A stretch of DNA of 64,000 bases, from the NCBI GenBank assembly GCA_027382625.1, contig JAJKFJ010022668.1:1-64000 (forward strand). Reading direction: 5' to 3'. Below the pieces are notes generated by a model. The model did not search any database. It was not told the DNA's origin and was given only the letters and a program-made list of their open reading frames with translations. The stretch comes from Tetmemena sp. SeJ-2015 (Eukaryota; Ciliophora; Spirotrichea; Sporadotrichida; Oxytrichidae). How positions within the stretch are numbered: position 1 is the stretch's first letter; every line of letters begins with the position of its first letter. The position numbers and the translations under genes were made by a program. Shown one piece after another: positions 60,374 through 64,000 of this stretch.

Positions 60374-61502
60374 CTTACATAATCAATGTGAGATATTATC
60401 TTAAATTGATTTTTATATTTAACTTGGACTTTATTTCAAGGCATGTGAATTTTGAAAAGTTCATGCAAGATGTATCGATGTTCCTATCCTGCTATTAGCT
60501 GCAATCTAGTCTCAACAACTTCAGAGTCTATATTTGCTTTTCGAACGATTCTTACCTTTTCTTCCCACTTGAAGAAAAGGACGACTAAAGGATCATCAAG
60601 AAGTTTGCATTTTCCGAACTCAAAGGTATTCTTATGGAGAGATTACAACAAATGTTGGCAAACTAAGACAGTCCTGTAGTCCAGTAACTCAATTTGAATA
60701 GCGCACAAATCGATTCAAGTTAATAGCAGCCTAAGATTAGGAAGCAAAGCTCTCTCGCATCTGCGATGATGAAGGCAGTGTGCTACATAAGATCTTGGAG
60801 AGAAGAAATAGTGGAAAAAAGAGATGAGGCTTATTCGGGAAGAATTATGATAATCAAATTCCAGAGTGAGGACCCCTCACAATACATATCAATGGTCAAT
60901 GCTGTCTTTGCTGCTCAAAAGCTTAAGATTTCTGTAGACAGTCTCCTAATTAAGCTCCAGCCCTCACCACTCTAGCACGGCCATCATAAGAATTATAAAT
61001 TTTATATTTAATCTTTAGTAATTTATCATCCTCATGGGCATCAAGAAGGCTTATATTTATGGTATATTTAGTTATTTAAGGCAACAATTAGCATCATAAC
61101 CAATCTCATGCTTAGAAGCCTCATGTGTAAAAAGAAGACGATGATTCTTCTTTGCTACAGCAAGCAGCTTTACTGACAAATGGTCTATCTTATAAAATAA
61201 ATTCCACCAACTTAGAGCGGGAACTATTCCAAGTGCTTCTAGAGCTCTTTTCATCGACCAAATCAACTCAAGAAAAACTTAAGATCCCCACTATCGAGAT
61301 GAATGATCATCTTTCAATGAATAGTACTTGCGTTTGTTGCAACAAGAACATCAACATCGGATATGCATTCATAAATTTTTCTTAAAATCTAATAAAAAAC
61401 TATGCATGCAGCTATTGTTTGAGTCTTTACTGCTAAGAAAAAGCCTAGCTGATAAGCTCTTGCGAGGTCTGCTTAAAACCTTTAAAGCGATAATTAATTT
61501 GA
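60374..61502 (+). CDS. TFB4: TFIIH core subunit Tfb4/p34 (GTF2H3)
   Basis: Tfb4 pairs with p44 in core TFIIH (transcription initiation and nucleotide excision repair). The vWA-like part: FISRHVNFEKFMQDVSMF (~60425), FRVYICFSNDSYLFFPLE, SSLASAMMKAVCYIRSW, SGRIMIIKFQSEDPSQYI, MVNAVFAAQKLKISVDSL (to ~60950). After removal of a 110 bp insert (60990-61099), SSLLQQAALLTNGLSY follows, the LLQQA...TGG-type block of this family. The C-terminal zinc-binding region reads CVCCNKNINIGYA and, after removal of a 39 bp insert (61369-61407), CSYCLSLYC...CEVCLKPLK, stop TGA 61500-61502. The CxxC pairs fit the C4 finger of Tfb4. The extreme N-terminus is unresolved; the open frame begins before 60420 and another exon may lie upstream. 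Confidence 0.88.
60990..61099. other. IES, 110 bp, pointer CATCATAA
   Basis: CATCATAA at 60982-60989 and 61092-61099. Excision (110 bp, not a multiple of three) joins LQPSPLQHGHH to NQSHAQKPHVQKEDDDSSLL in the frame that reads LLQQAALLTNG. No GT-AG boundary fits. Confidence 0.9.
61369..61407. other. IES, 39 bp, pointer TATGCAT
   Basis: TATGCAT at 61362-61368 and 61401-61407. Excision joins NINIGYA to CSYCLSLYC, matching the conserved IGYVCSVCLSIFC-type motif of Tfb4. The insert splits a Cys codon of the zinc-binding motif. Confidence 0.92.
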
Positions 61503-61539
61503 GAAGAGAAAACATTATTGTCAAGTGAATATTAAAACT

Positions 61540-64000
61540 CAATCTCAACACTCTATCGTAATTTCTTTAATTTATTTAGGAGTAAGTATCTAGCAACTCT
61601 TGCTTTCTTTCAAACGACCGTATTTTAAGCTACTATATTTCTAATTTCCTTAGCTCTTTTTCTTTAAGTTGCTCATACAGCTCCATGCTTTGAGTGTATT
61701 TCATCAAACTCTCATCTTTAAAGAGTTTACCCACCAACTCCTAAAACATTATGATCCTATACTAAAATTTTATAATACCTTGCTAAATCTATAGCTTCTA
61801 GGGTGCTCTCTTAGCAAAGAGCTTTAACTAAATGTGTCATTAAGTTTTCTTTGAGAGGTTTCAGTAGACTGATTTAAAAAAGTTTAATTCAAATAGAGTT
61901 TTGATTGTTCCAAGAACGTTTTTCTTGTTTTTATATACCTAATTAATGGATCTTGTGATTATCCTTTTCCTCTGTTTGACCTAATATCCTCTTTTGCTGA
62001 ATGAGAGGGTCTAGATTATAAGTTTAAATTTAACTTATCTTTCTGTGTATTCGTGCTAGTGATCGCTGCTTTATTATAGATTCTATTTTCTGTTCATTAT
62101 TTAAAATTGGACTCATTTGAAAAGATAGATTCTTACTAAACTAGTTCTTGGTAGAAGCTGCGTTATGCTAATTAAATCTATTTTTAAATGATGCAGGATA
62201 TTTTTGTTGTTCAAACTCAATCAAGAAGAATTATTATTTATAGGATCCTTAAAAGTCTGATTGAAACCTAACCGAGAGAAAGACTAATCTATTATCTTCC
62301 AACTTTGCTAGTGCGGACTCTTTCTTATTTGAGCTTCCTTGAGATCTCTGGGTGAATTTTAGTAACTAACTCTTTAGCTTTTAAATACAGATTAATTAAA
62401 TGTAAATATAAAATATTTTACTTGCAGGTATGATTTTGGGAAATTAAATTCCCGAATCAATATTTGATTGTGTTATTCTATTTCTAGCACCTTAAAAAAA
62501 TAAGCTTATACATAATACTAACTATTAAGCACCATTCTTCTATTCATTCTTCTATTTCATGAGTCTCTTGAGTTGGTGAAATGGCTCGCTTGTCTCTATC
62601 TAGCTTCTTTGAATTTCTTTGTTTACAAAGCTCTATGACTGTTGATAATTTTTTAACTCTGTCCCTGTACTAATAAAGTTCTAATCTCTGGGCGACAGAT
62701 TAATGGAGCCGCTGAAATCGAAACTTTGCTTTTGCGAAAGAAAGCTCAAACTCAGATTTCTAATGCTGGGATTCATATTCAAATATTAAGTGCTGGATAA
62801 GTGATTTCTATACACTAATTTATTATGAGTGAGGGGATTTCTTTGACCAGTTGTAGGTAAGACTTGCTACAGATCTCTATTAAGAAGGGTATTGAAATAA
62901 TTAAGAAATAATGTCATTGAAGTTTGTGGTGCTTCCGATATGCTGCTATTTGTCTTATAATTGATAAGCCATTTTATAAGTCACGCCTAATTACTGTTAT
63001 TGAAAGATGCTTTAGTAAATCAAGAAGCAGTTTGCTAATATAAATTAATTAAATTATACCTGATAGTCATTTAGATATTAAATAAATTAGATGCTGGAAA
63101 TTTGGAACACTTAATGCATAGTTAAATATCACTGTCACACTTATAGCTCACTCGTAACAAACAATTTTCAAATTCAAATCAACAAAGTAGTAGACCCTCT
63201 ATTTGTTATTATAAATCATAGTTCCTTCCGAAAACATTCATTGTTTGAAAACAGAAAAGTTTTTCTAGTTTGAAGGAGTTCCTTTTGAATTTACGACCAA
63301 ATCTATATTACTGAATTACCCAGTTTACAAATTCTTCGCGCCAATAATATTGATATTTCCTCCTACTAAAAGACCTTTTGAATTAATGGCCAAACTATTA
63401 CCAAAAGCTAACCTATTTTCATTAGAAAGCTTAATTTAAGATCCCTTGCCCTTATTCTTTTCTCCTAATGTCAAGCTGATCTAAAGCTAATTCTACTGTT
63501 AGTTCTACTGTTAGTGCCTCAATGGAATCTATTTATTTTTATGCAGATACTGATGCATTTTAATTTAATCTAAGGTGGCCAAAGAGTTAGAATACATGTG
63601 CTAATGTTGCAATGAGTTATAGTTGTAGAGCTGATTGTAGGAGACAAGATTTTAATTAGCCTCGAGATCTAACTTTAGAGGCCTCATCACATTTGTTTGA
63701 TCCGATCCTAAAAATGGCTGAGATTAATTATTCATGTCAAGTGAGGTAGCTCTTATATTATTCTTGCTATCCCTTGTAAGTGAAGTCTTAGTATCATTTT
63801 GCTAATATGGAGTTTCCTTCGATCCTATTCCTTAGTTTGTTGTGAACTTTTTACTCTTTAGGTTATAACCAGTTAAAATATCCTTGTTTGTATTTTGAAG
63901 AAATGGAAGTGCCCCTCTGTATTTTTGAATGAGAGAAAGTTGCCTCTGCTTTTAAGATGTGAACCCCTAATGTTCTTAAAATTAACTTTTATAGTTCTCC
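61540..64000 (-). CDS. Q/N-rich protein with coiled-coil carboxyl end, runs off the right edge
   Basis: Minus-strand coding enters at the right edge. An open block of roughly 200 codons (about 63860-63245) reads SLDMNNQSQPFLGSDQ, KLDLEANQNLVSYNQL, a Gln-rich run from clustered TAA/TAG (HQQQNQQQNQ), SNENRLAFGNSLAINSK and SKGLLVGGNINIIGAKN. Further blocks continue left. The last clear one (about 61735-61560) is coiled coil: VGKLFKDESLMKYTQSME, YEQLKEKELRKLEIQQLK. The stop is not fixed; this frame stays open to TGA 61371-61369, overlapping the end of the convergent Tfb4 gene. The NxL/G-x-N repeats hint at beta-solenoid or propeller units; no family assigned. Confidence 0.5.

Overview
The window reads as germline (micronuclear) DNA of a hypotrich/spirotrich ciliate. 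It is very AT-rich. Conserved protein blocks run straight through TAA and TAG, which read as glutamine, and end at TGA. Introns are short (roughly 20-80 nt, GT...AG). Several conserved genes are interrupted by 17-110 bp AT-rich inserts flanked by 4-8 bp direct repeats; removing the insert plus one repeat copy restores the frame and the family motif. These are the marks of internal eliminated sequences (IESs) with pointers. I saw no G4T4/C4A4 telomeric array. The species cannot be fixed from the sequence.

1-16 kb is gene-poor and looks largely germline-limited. It has a Rep-like superfamily 3 helicase fragment at the left edge, two ~4 kb diverged paralogs (copy A 1395-5279, copy B 11798-15643) of an unrecognised gene family, a probable third relative between them, an exon-sized inverted duplication (6961-7514), and a 614 bp foldback element (1921-2534) with an 8 bp target duplication sitting inside an exon of copy A.

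16-30 kb holds unrecognised multi-exon genes, an IQ-motif protein with a degenerate partial copy beside it that still carries the parent IES, and a cyclin on the minus strand. A second cyclin (from 31003) is divergent from the first. It is interrupted by three pointer-flanked inserts and then by ~4.3 kb of transposon matching the three-gene TBE layout: a C2H2 zinc-finger plus kinase protein, a small ORF, and an IS630/Tc1-mariner-type DDE transposase. The cyclin carboxyl end reappears at ~37.1-37.46 kb.

37-64 kb is gene-dense: a coiled-coil protein, two MORN-repeat paralogs that share an IES position, a signal-peptide/beta-structure/single-TM protein, a TRP-like channel with a long propeller-like N-terminus, a PTEN phosphatase, an ARM/HEAT-like gene, the TFIIH subunit Tfb4/p34, and a Q/N-rich gene running off the right edge.

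Some frame breaks lie at homopolymers (19714, 33318, 53950) and may be assembly errors. Exon structures are my inference from reading-frame and family continuity; no transcript data were used.
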